A DNA stretch of 64,000 bases from Prosthecodimorpha staleyi. GTDB lineage: Bacteria > Pseudomonadota > Alphaproteobacteria > Rhizobiales > Ancalomicrobiaceae. Where the stretch lies: contig NZ_JAHHZF010000010.1 of NCBI RefSeq assembly GCF_018729455.1, positions 223,563 to 287,562 on the forward strand. The letters are read 5' to 3'. Under the pieces are notes generated by a model, which was given only the letters and a program-made list of their open reading frames with translations, did not search any database and had not been told where the DNA came from. The position numbers and the translations under genes were made by a program. Shown here in pieces: positions 43,499 to 51,583 of this stretch; the first letter of the stretch is position 1; each line of letters opens with the position of its first letter.

Positions 43499-43828
43499 AT
43501 GAAGAACGTCGTCCAGCGAGGCGAGATCCTCACCCTTGCCGCACCCTACGATGTCGCCGCCGGCGCCGGCCTCCTGGTCGGCGCCATCTTCGGCGTGGCG
43601 ACCAGCCCTGCGCTCTCCGGCGCAACCGTCGAGGCGGCCGTCTGCGGCGTGTTCGAACTCGCAAAGACCAGCGCGCAGGCCTGGACGGTCGGCGCCAAGG
43701 TCTACTGGGACGATGCCGCCAAGCTCTGCACGACGGTCAACACGTCCAACACGCTCATCGGCGTCGCGGTGGCGGCGGCCGCCAATCCGTCGGCGACCGG
43801 GCTGGTGCGCCTCAACGGGTCGTTTTGA
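43499..43828 (+). CDS. DUF2190 capsid decoration protein
   Basis: The 109-aa protein starts MKNVVQRGEILTLAAPYDVA, then GLLVGAIFGVATSPALSG and KVYWDDAAKLCTTVNTSN, the standard order of DUF2190 capsid cement proteins that stabilise the head from outside. GGGAG lies before the ATG at 43499. Confidence 0.88.
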   Translation: MKNVVQRGEILTLAAPYDVAAGAGLLVGAIFGVATSPALSGATVEAAVCGVFELAKTSAQAWTVGAKVYWDDAAKLCTTVNTSNTLIGVAVAAAANPSATGLVRLNGSF

Positions 43829-43831
43829 GCG

Positions 43832-44245
43832 GTGTCCACCCGAATGCTCCTCGACAGGCTTGCCGGGCGTGCTGTCGAGCGGGCCTTTGGCGAAAGCGTT
43901 CTCGTTCAGCCGATGAAGGGCGGCAAAAATGCTGCCCCGAGCCCCGATCCTGATCGCAGCATGACGACGATCCGCGCGGTGATCTCTATCGCGCCGGAGG
44001 ATCGCCCCCTCTTCGCCGACCGCAAGGCTGGCGCCAACACCCTCGGCCAGACGCGGGTCATGCTCGCCGGGGTCTGGGCCACGGTCACGGCCGCCTTCGT
44101 CGCCGAACTCGGCTATCAGCCTGTCCAAGGCGACCTCCTCGTTCTTGTCGACCGGCCCGGATCGCCCCGCTACCGCATCACCCAGGTCGATCTCGACGAC
44201 CTCGGCGCTGTGACCCTGCACCTCACCAGAGAGGCAGCCTCTTGA
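43832..44245 (+). CDS. Head-tail joining protein, gpFII-like
   Basis: The 137-aa protein has a C-terminal beta region: GVWATVTAAFVAELGYQPVQ, DLLVLVDRPGSPRYRIT and VTLHLTREA. It fits lambda gpFII-like neck proteins. The GTG at 43832 is taken; an ATG at 43844 is also possible. The stop overlaps the next TTG start. Confidence 0.7.
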   Translation: MSTRMLLDRLAGRAVERAFGESVLVQPMKGGKNAAPSPDPDRSMTTIRAVISIAPEDRPLFADRKAGANTLGQTRVMLAGVWATVTAAFVAELGYQPVQGDLLVLVDRPGSPRYRITQVDLDDLGAVTLHLTREAAS

Positions 44246-45093
44246 GCCTCGTCGCCCTCGCCATCCGCGCCTGCACTTACCTCGCCTTGCGCGGCGCGAC
44301 CTGGGCGGGCGACTGCGTTTACGAATCCAAGCTCGAGCCGATCGACGTGATCGTCCAGGCCGAGACCCAACCCTTCATCACCATTGCGATCGATGAGGCC
44401 TCCGGCGAACCCAAAGGTCACGGCGCCTCGCTCCTCGCCGCCGTCGACCGGCTTTTGCTCGTCATCGAGATCGCCGTCGGGGTCCGGGCACTCGCCGAAG
44501 ACGGCTCCACCATCGTCGGCGTACCCCCGACCGACCGTGGTCTGGAATGGACCATGGACATTCTCGTGCACCAGGTCATGCGCACCCTCTCCACCAATCC
44601 GACCTGGGGCGACCTATGGCGGCGCTTCCGCATGGAACTGAACGGCATCCGCCTCCTCCGCGGCGGTGCCACTGAGGGCGAGCGCTATGCTGCTCGCCAG
44701 ATCGTCTTCGACCTCCATCCCGTCTCCGATCCGGATGTTGGTACCATTCCGGCCGGTGACAGCCTTTGGGGCACGTTCATCGCGGCACTTCGCAGCCTCG
44801 ATGCGGCAGACCCAGAGCTGGCCGAATACCGGGCGCTGGCCGATCTCATCGAGGCGGAGATCGCCGAGCCGCAAGGGATCGGGTCCTGGCAGGTTGCGGC
44901 GGGTCGGTTGGGACTGGCACGGCAGAGCGTCGGGGCGTTGGGGATCGTGCCGGAGGGGGATGGTTCCCCGGAAGTCGAAGCCGCGCTCGTGGCAATGATC
45001 GAGATAGATCAAGGGGGCGACGCGACATTCGTAGTTGATGAGGCTCGGACTTACGAGATCGTGCTAGGCGATGGGCTGGAGGCCTCGCAATGA
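44242..45093 (+). CDS. Phage neck or tail-completion protein
   Basis: The 283-aa protein lies between the joining protein and the gpV-type spike, where a tail-completion gene is expected. It contains RGLEWTMDILVHQVMRTLST (about 99-118) and WRRFRMELNGIRLLRGGATE. I recognise it only by position and by similar genes in related prophages. A TTG start with GAGAGG upstream overlaps the previous stop, and the ATGA stop overlap leads into gpV. Confidence 0.7.
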   Translation: MSLVALAIRACTYLALRGATWAGDCVYESKLEPIDVIVQAETQPFITIAIDEASGEPKGHGASLLAAVDRLLLVIEIAVGVRALAEDGSTIVGVPPTDRGLEWTMDILVHQVMRTLSTNPTWGDLWRRFRMELNGIRLLRGGATEGERYAARQIVFDLHPVSDPDVGTIPAGDSLWGTFIAALRSLDAADPELAEYRALADLIEAEIAEPQGIGSWQVAAGRLGLARQSVGALGIVPEGDGSPEVEAALVAMIEIDQGGDATFVVDEARTYEIVLGDGLEASQ

Positions 45094-45659
45094 ACTGGCT
45101 CGAAGCCGTGCAGCGGATCCAGGCACTTGAGCGCCGCGTCGCCGGCATGGTGCGGCACGGAGCCGTGAGTGAGGTCGACATGGCTAACGGGCTCGTCCGG
45201 CTGACGATCGCGCCGGAGGCCGATCAGGCTTTCCTGTCGCCCTGGATTCCCTATGGCCAGATCGCCGGCCCATCGACGGGCCTGAAGGTCCACACGCCGC
45301 CGGTGGTCGGGCAGAACATGACCCTGGTCTCCCCGTCGGGCGACCTGCGCCAGGCCGTCGCCTTGCCGATGACCTGGTCGGATCAGGCAGTATCGCCTGG
45401 GCAAGGGCCGCATCCGGTCGCCACGTACGGCGCGTTCAAGATCGAGATCCTGCATGATGAGATGAAGGTCACCGTGCCGAAAGCCACGATCGTCGCCGGC
45501 GGTTCGACCTTCGAGTTGACGGGGCCAGGCCTGAAGCTTGCGGCCGACAAGGTCCAGATCGACGGGTCGTCGGTGAAGCACAACGCCAAGGAGATCGGCG
45601 ACGGACACCGCCATATCGACTCAATGCCCGGTCCGGCCAAGACCGGCGTGCCGGAGTGA
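45090..45659 (+). CDS. Baseplate spike protein, gpV type
   Basis: The 189-aa protein has the P2 gpV order: an OB-like N-terminal part (LVRLTIAPEADQAFLSPWIP then YGQIAGPSTGLKVHTPPVVG, about 30-72), then GQNMTLVSPSGDLRQAV, and a beta-helix tip with a GDGHRHIDSMPG end. It forms the membrane-piercing spike. ATGA overlaps the previous stop. Confidence 0.9.
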   Translation: MNWLEAVQRIQALERRVAGMVRHGAVSEVDMANGLVRLTIAPEADQAFLSPWIPYGQIAGPSTGLKVHTPPVVGQNMTLVSPSGDLRQAVALPMTWSDQAVSPGQGPHPVATYGAFKIEILHDEMKVTVPKATIVAGGSTFELTGPGLKLAADKVQIDGSSVKHNAKEIGDGHRHIDSMPGPAKTGVPE

Positions 45660-45750
45660 TGTCCCTCCAGCCGCAAGGTGGTTGGGTCTCCCGCATTCCG
45701 ATTGCGATCGCAGATATCACAAAATCTTCTACCCCCCCCAATGTTCAAAC
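45660..45750. other. Junction after gpV with a short truncated frame
   Basis: An ATG at 45659 overlaps the gpV stop and opens 62 codons beginning MSLQPQGGWVSRIPIAIADI, ending at 45847. It may be the truncated start of a phage gene displaced by the minus-strand insert that follows. It has no recognised family. Confidence 0.35.
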
Positions 45751-46095
45751 TTACGGGTTCATGGTTGGAAGTCTACATCCTTCCATCTTCAATCGGGTTC
45801 TGAAGGCTTCGACAGAATCGGGCTTCAGGCCACGACTTTCCAGGTAATGGCAAGACGCCTGTATCGCTGCGTTCCACGACATCTCGACAGTCTCAAGGAC
45901 GAGAGGATGAATCTTGTCGTCTTCCAGAAATGTCTTCAACTTGGAGAGATGATGCATCGCACAAATCCTCTTTCGCCCCAAAAATGCTATTCTGACTAAA
46001 GCATCTTCGCCATCGTATAAATTGGTTATAGCGATCGCATGAATGCAGCTTTCGCTTATAGCGACCGAGACGGGTTTTGAGCGGCGGATGGGCAT
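45751..46095 (-). CDS. Unknown accessory gene inserted in the tail operon
   Basis: The 114-aa protein is encoded against the late operon between gpV and gp25 genes. It starts MPIRRSKPVSVAISESCIHA and contains RICAMHHLSKLKTFLEDDKI and WNAAIQASCHYLESRGLKPD; the middle reads as a small helical domain. CAGGAG sits four bases before the ATG at 46095. No family is recognised. The lower G+C of the block 45700-46200 marks it as transferred cargo. Confidence 0.6.
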   Translation of the reverse strand: MPIRRSKPVSVAISESCIHAIAITNLYDGEDALVRIAFLGRKRICAMHHLSKLKTFLEDDKIHPLVLETVEMSWNAAIQASCHYLESRGLKPDSVEAFRTRLKMEGCRLPTMNP

Positions 46096-46246
46096 CATTC
46101 TCCTGCTTCCGCGTGCAAGGCCGATCGAACCCATAGTGTCGTTTGGCGAGGCTGCGGTGTTCCTCTTGGGAAAGACCATGCAGACCCCTCAGACCAGCGA
46201 CGGCGTCGGATCGAATGCTATCCGCGCTTGAGCCGGAGGTGTGCTG

Positions 46247-46744
46247 ATGCCTGTCGATCGTGTTGCCCTCCGGGCGCGCCTGCGCGCATCAGGCCGGCAC
46301 GCCGAGGCTGCCGGTGCCGCCGCGATCGCCCCGCCGCCGCTCGCCGGCAATGAGCCGACCGGCATGGACGCAGCAACCGGCCGGCTGGTGACCGGCTGGC
46401 CTTGGGTAATGCAGTCGGCGTCACGGGTTCTGACCACCGCCTACTTCGAAGAGGTGATGCGGCCGCATGTCGGCTCGAATGCGCGTCAGCTCTTCGGCGA
46501 ACTCGCCCATGTGAGGACAGCCCAGCGCTTCCGCTGGGCGGTTGGCGTGGCGCTCCTCCTGTTCGTGCCCAACCTGCGGCCATCGGCGATCCAGCAACTC
46601 AGCTCCGACCGAACAGGCGCAACCGGCTGGATCGCAGAGGGCGACTACCTGCCGCGTGCCCATCGTGGCGACCCGACCTCTGCCGGCCGTCGCAGCATCG
46701 ATCTTGTGCCGGCCGGCCGCGGTGGTGCTGCCATTACCGGATAG
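46247..46744 (+). CDS. Baseplate wedge protein, gp25/gpW type
   Basis: The 165-aa protein contains DAATGRLVTGWPWVMQSASR and YFEEVMRPHVGSNARQLFGE, the conserved core of the gp25-like lysozyme-fold wedge protein that nucleates sheath assembly. GGAG lies six to eight bases before the ATG at 46247. It is followed by baseplate J after eight bases. Confidence 0.85.
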   Translation: MPVDRVALRARLRASGRHAEAAGAAAIAPPPLAGNEPTGMDAATGRLVTGWPWVMQSASRVLTTAYFEEVMRPHVGSNARQLFGELAHVRTAQRFRWAVGVALLLFVPNLRPSAIQQLSSDRTGATGWIAEGDYLPRAHRGDPTSAGRRSIDLVPAGRGGAAITG

Positions 46745-46752
46745 GACAGTCG

Positions 46753-47661
46753 ATGACCCGGTTCCTGTCGACGCGCCTGGACCTCTCCCGCCTCCAGGCG
46801 ATCCGCCCGGCCGTACTCGTCGACATCGACTTCGAAGCCCTGCTGGTCGAGCGTCTGGCGCGGCTGCAGGAGGAACTGCCGGCAGTCGACGTGCTGGGCC
46901 TGGAGACGGACCCGCTGGTCCGGCTGCAGCGGGTCGACGCCTATCGCGAGATGCTCGACCGGCACCGGTTGAACGAAGGCTTTCGGGCCTTGCTGCCGGC
47001 CTTCGCGCGCGGCACCGATCTCGATCACATCGCGTTGCGGGCCGGGATTCTCCGGCAGGAACTGACCCCGGCGACACCATCCTCCCCGGCCGTGATGGAG
47101 CCGGATGACGCGCTGCGGCTCCGATACTTCGCAGCCTTCGGCGCGCCGGCGGCCGGCTCGGAAGACGCCTATGTCTTCGCCGCGCTGACCGCCTGGCCGG
47201 GCGCGTGGGACGTGCGCTGCGTCGGTCCGGACGAGCATGGCCAGCCCGGTGCCGTCGACGTGGTACTGACCGCCCCGGACGGTCAAACGGTCGCGACCGA
47301 GACCCTGGCGGCTGTCTCGGCCGCGCTCAACGCCAAGACGGTTCGACCGCTGACCGATCAGGTCTCGGTCCTGGCGGCCACCATCGAACCTTACGCGGTT
47401 GCGCTCACCGCCGAGATCCTGCCTGGACCCGATCCGGCTGCGGTTCGCACCGATATTGTCGCCCGGCTCGGGACGATCACTGCGGAGCGTTATCGCGCCG
47501 GCGGGGAGGTCCCGCTCGCCGCGCTGGCAGCGGCGGGTTATGCGGCTGGTGCGGTGATGGTGTCGGTCATGAGCCCGGTCACTTCGATCGCCCGCAGCCC
47601 TTATGCAGCCCCTTGGTGCACCAGCATCGCCGCAACTGTCGTGGAACGACTGCATGGCTGA
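46753..47661 (+). CDS. Baseplate J protein
   Basis: The 302-aa protein matches P2 gpJ: ALLVERLARLQEELPAVDVL, then DAYREMLDRHRLNEGFRALL and ARGTDLDHIALRAGI near the N terminus, then the beta-rich part with WDVRCVGPDEHGQPGAVDVV. It forms the baseplate wedge with gp25 and gpI. AGGACAGTCG precedes the ATG. Confidence 0.92.
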   Translation: MTRFLSTRLDLSRLQAIRPAVLVDIDFEALLVERLARLQEELPAVDVLGLETDPLVRLQRVDAYREMLDRHRLNEGFRALLPAFARGTDLDHIALRAGILRQELTPATPSSPAVMEPDDALRLRYFAAFGAPAAGSEDAYVFAALTAWPGAWDVRCVGPDEHGQPGAVDVVLTAPDGQTVATETLAAVSAALNAKTVRPLTDQVSVLAATIEPYAVALTAEILPGPDPAAVRTDIVARLGTITAERYRAGGEVPLAALAAAGYAAGAVMVSVMSPVTSIARSPYAAPWCTSIAATVVERLHG

Positions 47662-49051
47662 GGGCGCGTCGGCTGCCGGGCGGCACACGGGCTTCGACCT
47701 GCTGCCGCCGAGCGCGATGGCCGTGGAACGTGCGCTATCACTCGTCTCGGCCGAGGCCCGCGATGCCATTCCGTGGGACGATCTTGCCGCCTGCTTCGAC
47801 CCCGCGCGCTGCGCGGAACGGCTGCTGCCCTGGCTCGCGACCGTATATTCCGTCGATCTCTGGATCGAGACCTGGCCAACAACCCGCAAGCGGGAGGTCA
47901 TCGCCCGCGCCATCGAACTGCATCGGCTCAAAGGCACGCTCGCCGGGATCGAGGCCTATCTCGGCCTCGTCGACGCCCGGATCGTTGCAGTTCGCACCCC
48001 GCCTGACCTCTTCTTTCTCGACGAGGAGGACGGGTTTGGCCGCGCCGCCTGGCTTGCGCGACTGCCGGAGATCCAGATCCGGCATTGGATGCGCAGAGGC
48101 TCGGCCGACCAGGCCGGCGCCTTGGATGATCCCGCCGAGGGCATCGCCGACGGCGAGGTCTCGATGGGGCCGCTGGAGGTCTTCCTCGACGACGACGAGC
48201 CGGATGTGACGATCGGCGCTCTGTTCTGCCTCGAAGCCGAGGACCAGCCCCTCACCGGCGCCGAGGCCGTCCTGATCGTTGCCGGCCGCGAGACGCCACT
48301 CGTGATCGAGCCCCTCGGCGAGGATGGCTCGCGCTCAGGCATCATCGCCGATGTCGAGCGGCTGCATGTCCCGCAGCCCTCCGACCCATACTGGTTCCTG
48401 GCGCTCGACGATGCCGCCGGTGATCCCGATCCCGGCTTCATCGGCGACGAAGACGGCTGCGCCTTCTTGGCATCCACGGATCGAACCTACGCAGCCCTGA
48501 TCCGCCGCGGCCGGCAGACGTTCGCCGACTTCGCCGGTCCGACCGTGATCGGCCGCGATGTCCTCGATGTCGATCCGGTCCGGCTCTATCCGGAGAGTCC
48601 TGCACCTGCGACATGGTTCCTGGACGAATGCGCCGGTGATTTGATCGACGGCCTCGGGTCGGCCGAACCGCTCGGCTATCTCGCCGACGAGACCGAAGTC
48701 CTGACGGCATACGTCGACAGCTGGCGCCTCGTCGATCCGGATGTCCCGGAGACCCACGGACCGGCCTTCTCGTTCCTCGGTGTCGACCGTCTCGGCATAC
48801 CGGCCTACGAGGCCGAGCTCACCGTCGACCGGTTGGAACCGTCGCATCCGCTCGGGCTTTTCCTTGGCGACGTGCCGGGCGACGACGACGCCCTCGGTTA
48901 CCTGATCGAGGACGAGTTCGCCGCCCTCGCCGAGATCTGCGCCGCCATCGACACCGCAAAGAGCCGGCGGGACCGCGTCCTGATCGATGCCAATCACCGA
49001 AGCGCCAAAAGCCTGCGCGAGATGACGTCGATCCGAGACCTCTTTGCCTGA
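47654..49051 (+). CDS. Tail protein I with a long C-terminal extension
   Basis: The first 175 residues match P2 gpI, with IPWDDLAACFDPARCAERLL then PWLATVYSVDLWIETWP and HRLKGTLAGIEAYLGLVDAR. P2 gpI is about 176 residues, but this protein has 465. The extra 290 are acidic and beta-like (FLDDDEPDVTIGALFCLEAE, PYWFLALDDAAGDPDPGF), followed by a short helix and basic tail. The extension may replace a fibre-attachment or receptor-binding protein; this is inference. It overlaps gpJ by eight bases. Confidence 0.87.
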   Translation: MAEGASAAGRHTGFDLLPPSAMAVERALSLVSAEARDAIPWDDLAACFDPARCAERLLPWLATVYSVDLWIETWPTTRKREVIARAIELHRLKGTLAGIEAYLGLVDARIVAVRTPPDLFFLDEEDGFGRAAWLARLPEIQIRHWMRRGSADQAGALDDPAEGIADGEVSMGPLEVFLDDDEPDVTIGALFCLEAEDQPLTGAEAVLIVAGRETPLVIEPLGEDGSRSGIIADVERLHVPQPSDPYWFLALDDAAGDPDPGFIGDEDGCAFLASTDRTYAALIRRGRQTFADFAGPTVIGRDVLDVDPVRLYPESPAPATWFLDECAGDLIDGLGSAEPLGYLADETEVLTAYVDSWRLVDPDVPETHGPAFSFLGVDRLGIPAYEAELTVDRLEPSHPLGLFLGDVPGDDDALGYLIEDEFAALAEICAAIDTAKSRRDRVLIDANHRSAKSLREMTSIRDLFA

Positions 49052-49063
49052 CGAGGTGCACCG

Positions 49064-51313
49064 ATGGAACAGCGCATCCCCTTCCAGCAGCGGCAGGGCG
49101 TGCCGCCGGTCGATCTGAACGCCCTGCAGGAGGCCGTGCGTGTCTCCGTCGATGCCGTCGTCGCCAACCTGCTGGTCCGCGCGGTCTACTACAAGGGCCT
49201 CGCGGTCACGAAGGTCTCGGCCAACGAGGCGCAGGTCGGCACAGGCCGCTTCTTCACCGCCGGTCAGGCCTACCGGCTCGATACGGCCCTGTCTTTGAAC
49301 CTTGCCCCGCACCTGCCGGCCGGTGCCAACCGCAAGATCATCGCCATCGTGGCGAGCGGTGCGGAGGTGACGACCGAGAGCGACCCGCGCCGCTTCCTGA
49401 CCGACGCCACCACCCGTGCCTCGGTCGCCAACACGGTCGCGACCCGCGTCACCCGCAAAGTGCAGATCGGCATGGTCGAGGGCGCCGAGAGCCTCGCACC
49501 GCTGCCCCCGACGGTCGCAGTCGACTATGCCCTCTTGGCGCTCATCACCCTGTCGTCGACCGGTATCGTCGACGTCCCCGTCCAGCAAACCTCCCAGATT
49601 GCCCCGAACCTGCAGGATGCGGTCGCGGCCATCACGGTGCTGCAGGCGCAGCAGGCTCTGCAGGCCGGCCTCATCGCGACGCTGCGCACCGATCTCGCCG
49701 GTCTCGCCCGCACCGTCTCGGGCCTTGCCGGTCAGAGCGATGTCGACCGGATCGAGCAGGCGCTGCTCATCATCCGCGAGAAGTTGGAGATCCCCGACGA
49801 CGCCTCGGCCTGGAGCTATGACAGTTTTGCCACCGAGGACGAGAGCGACACCACCCACGGCGCCTATAATGCCCGGGTCGCGGCCGGCCTGCACCTGCCC
49901 GCGCCCGCTCCAACGTCCCAGATCATGACCCTGCTCAATCCGGTCGACAGCCGCGTCAAGGTCGGCGCCAACGGCGTCATGCTGCCGGCCTGGACCGAGA
50001 CGACGCGGCTGGAGGTCGCCAGCGAGAAGCAGAAGCTCGCGCTCGCCACCTATCCGGTGGTGACCCGGACCCAGACGAAGCAGACCCAGTCGATCGCGTT
50101 CAAGTGGTGGAAGACCCGCCACGGCGGCCTCGCCGACACCATCGCCAAGACCCAAGGTATGGTCCGCCTGCTCGACCCGGCGACCGATACCTGGTTCGAG
50201 ATCGACATCCGCCGCTACCGCTGGCGCAAGCTCAAGAACACCCAGTGGGGTCTCTGGATCACGATCGAGGATTTTGACGGCTATTGGGACCATGGCGAGA
50301 CGACCACCTCCGTCTCCGGCGCCACCATCGCCCAAACCGTCCTCAACGCCCAGGCCGGCTGGCTGACCGCGGTCGGCATCAACATCGCCGAACTCGCCAC
50401 CAGCGGCGACCTGCGCGTGAGCTTAAGCGGCTGTCGCGAGGACGGCACACCGGACCTCACCCGGACGCTGGAGACCGTGACGGTCGCCTATGCGGCTCTG
50501 ACGCTGGGCTGGAATCGGATCGTGCTGCCGCCGGCCCATCTGGCCCGGGGTGTGCGCTATGCGGTCGTGCTGCAATCGGCGGGGGCCCACAAGGTCTGGG
50601 CGTCGGACGTGAACGAGCTCACCAACGGCACGGCCTTCACGGCGACCGACGATGTCTACTGGTCGGGCATCCTGGCCGCCGACCTCAATCTGCGCCTCGT
50701 CTTCGCGACCTTCCCCCAGCAACTGACCATCGTGGAACTGACCTCGATCGTCCGGGCTGGCGGCATCGACGCGATGGACTTCACCGCGACCGCCATCTGG
50801 CCCGACGCGGTCGACTTCGACGTGCAGGCGCAGATCGCCGGCGTCTGGCGCTCCATCGGAGCCGAGGATGCTGCCCTCTTCGCCGGCAGTCCGAACCTCG
50901 TGCCCCTGCGCATGCTTTGGAACGCCACCAAGGACGATGCGGTCGGCATCGTGCTCGCCAAGAGCAGGGTCACGGCCACCAAGGCCGCGCTGGCCGGCGT
51001 CCACATCTCGACCGCCAGAACCCTTGCCGCCGGCACCACGCCGGCCGTGACGGTCCGCCAGGTCCTCGACGGCTACGACGATGCCCAGCACGGACATGGG
51101 GTCAAGCTCCTGCACGGGGCCGGCTATGGCACGACCAAGACCGCCGCGGCGCAGAGCTTCACGACACGCTCGGACGGCCGCATCGACTATGTCGCGAGCT
51201 TCGATTTTTCGGCGGGCGAGATCGCCAGCTACAAGATCCGCACCGAGATGACGATCAGCGATCCGGCGGTCGAGTACCGCGTCACTGAGCGGTGGGATCA
51301 CGCCGCAGCCTGA
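49064..51313 (+). CDS. Large tail/baseplate structural protein
   Basis: The 749-aa protein begins MEQRIPFQQRQGVPPVDLNA and has a short N-terminal domain that resembles phage DUF4815-like structural proteins, a helical coil (about 175-235, AAITVLQAQQALQAGLIATL) and several beta domains (WKTRHGGLADTIAKTQGMVR, AAGVHIS-like repeats). It lies between gpI and the fibre gene. A role in the baseplate rim or fibre base is likely, but the family is not certain. Confidence 0.7.
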   Translation: MEQRIPFQQRQGVPPVDLNALQEAVRVSVDAVVANLLVRAVYYKGLAVTKVSANEAQVGTGRFFTAGQAYRLDTALSLNLAPHLPAGANRKIIAIVASGAEVTTESDPRRFLTDATTRASVANTVATRVTRKVQIGMVEGAESLAPLPPTVAVDYALLALITLSSTGIVDVPVQQTSQIAPNLQDAVAAITVLQAQQALQAGLIATLRTDLAGLARTVSGLAGQSDVDRIEQALLIIREKLEIPDDASAWSYDSFATEDESDTTHGAYNARVAAGLHLPAPAPTSQIMTLLNPVDSRVKVGANGVMLPAWTETTRLEVASEKQKLALATYPVVTRTQTKQTQSIAFKWWKTRHGGLADTIAKTQGMVRLLDPATDTWFEIDIRRYRWRKLKNTQWGLWITIEDFDGYWDHGETTTSVSGATIAQTVLNAQAGWLTAVGINIAELATSGDLRVSLSGCREDGTPDLTRTLETVTVAYAALTLGWNRIVLPPAHLARGVRYAVVLQSAGAHKVWASDVNELTNGTAFTATDDVYWSGILAADLNLRLVFATFPQQLTIVELTSIVRAGGIDAMDFTATAIWPDAVDFDVQAQIAGVWRSIGAEDAALFAGSPNLVPLRMLWNATKDDAVGIVLAKSRVTATKAALAGVHISTARTLAAGTTPAVTVRQVLDGYDDAQHGHGVKLLHGAGYGTTKTAAAQSFTTRSDGRIDYVASFDFSAGEIASYKIRTEMTISDPAVEYRVTERWDHAAA

Positions 51314-51372
51314 CGGACCGTTCGGCCACAGCTCTCGCCCACCCTCGCTCCATCGCCATCGGAGACACTCTC

Positions 51373-51582
51373 ATGGCCCGCAGGTCCATCACGACGACGC
51401 CCGCTGCGGCGCCGGCGACAGCGTCCCCGCGCTTCGATCCGCAAGCGCTCTATCGCGTCCGCTTTGCCGAGCCGGTCCGGCTCGGCGCTCTGACGATCCG
51501 CGCCGGCGCGCCGGCCATCGTGCTGGGCTCTACTCTCGAGCGCCAGCCGGACGATGCCATCCTGGCGGCGGAGCGGGTCTGA
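51373..51582 (+). CDS. Small tail-associated protein
   Basis: The 69-aa protein starts MARRSITTTPAAAPATASPR and contains ALYRVRFAEPVRLGALTIR, a short beta element. GGAG lies eight bases before the ATG at 51373. It precedes the fibre gene directly. Proteins like this can be small attachment parts, but no family is recognised. Confidence 0.6.
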   Translation: MARRSITTTPAAAPATASPRFDPQALYRVRFAEPVRLGALTIRAGAPAIVLGSTLERQPDDAILAAERV

Positions 51583-51583
51583 C

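Noticed and set aside
42415..43533. Minus-strand frame opposite the capsid part
   Set aside because: Shadow of the capsid gene with low-complexity composition.
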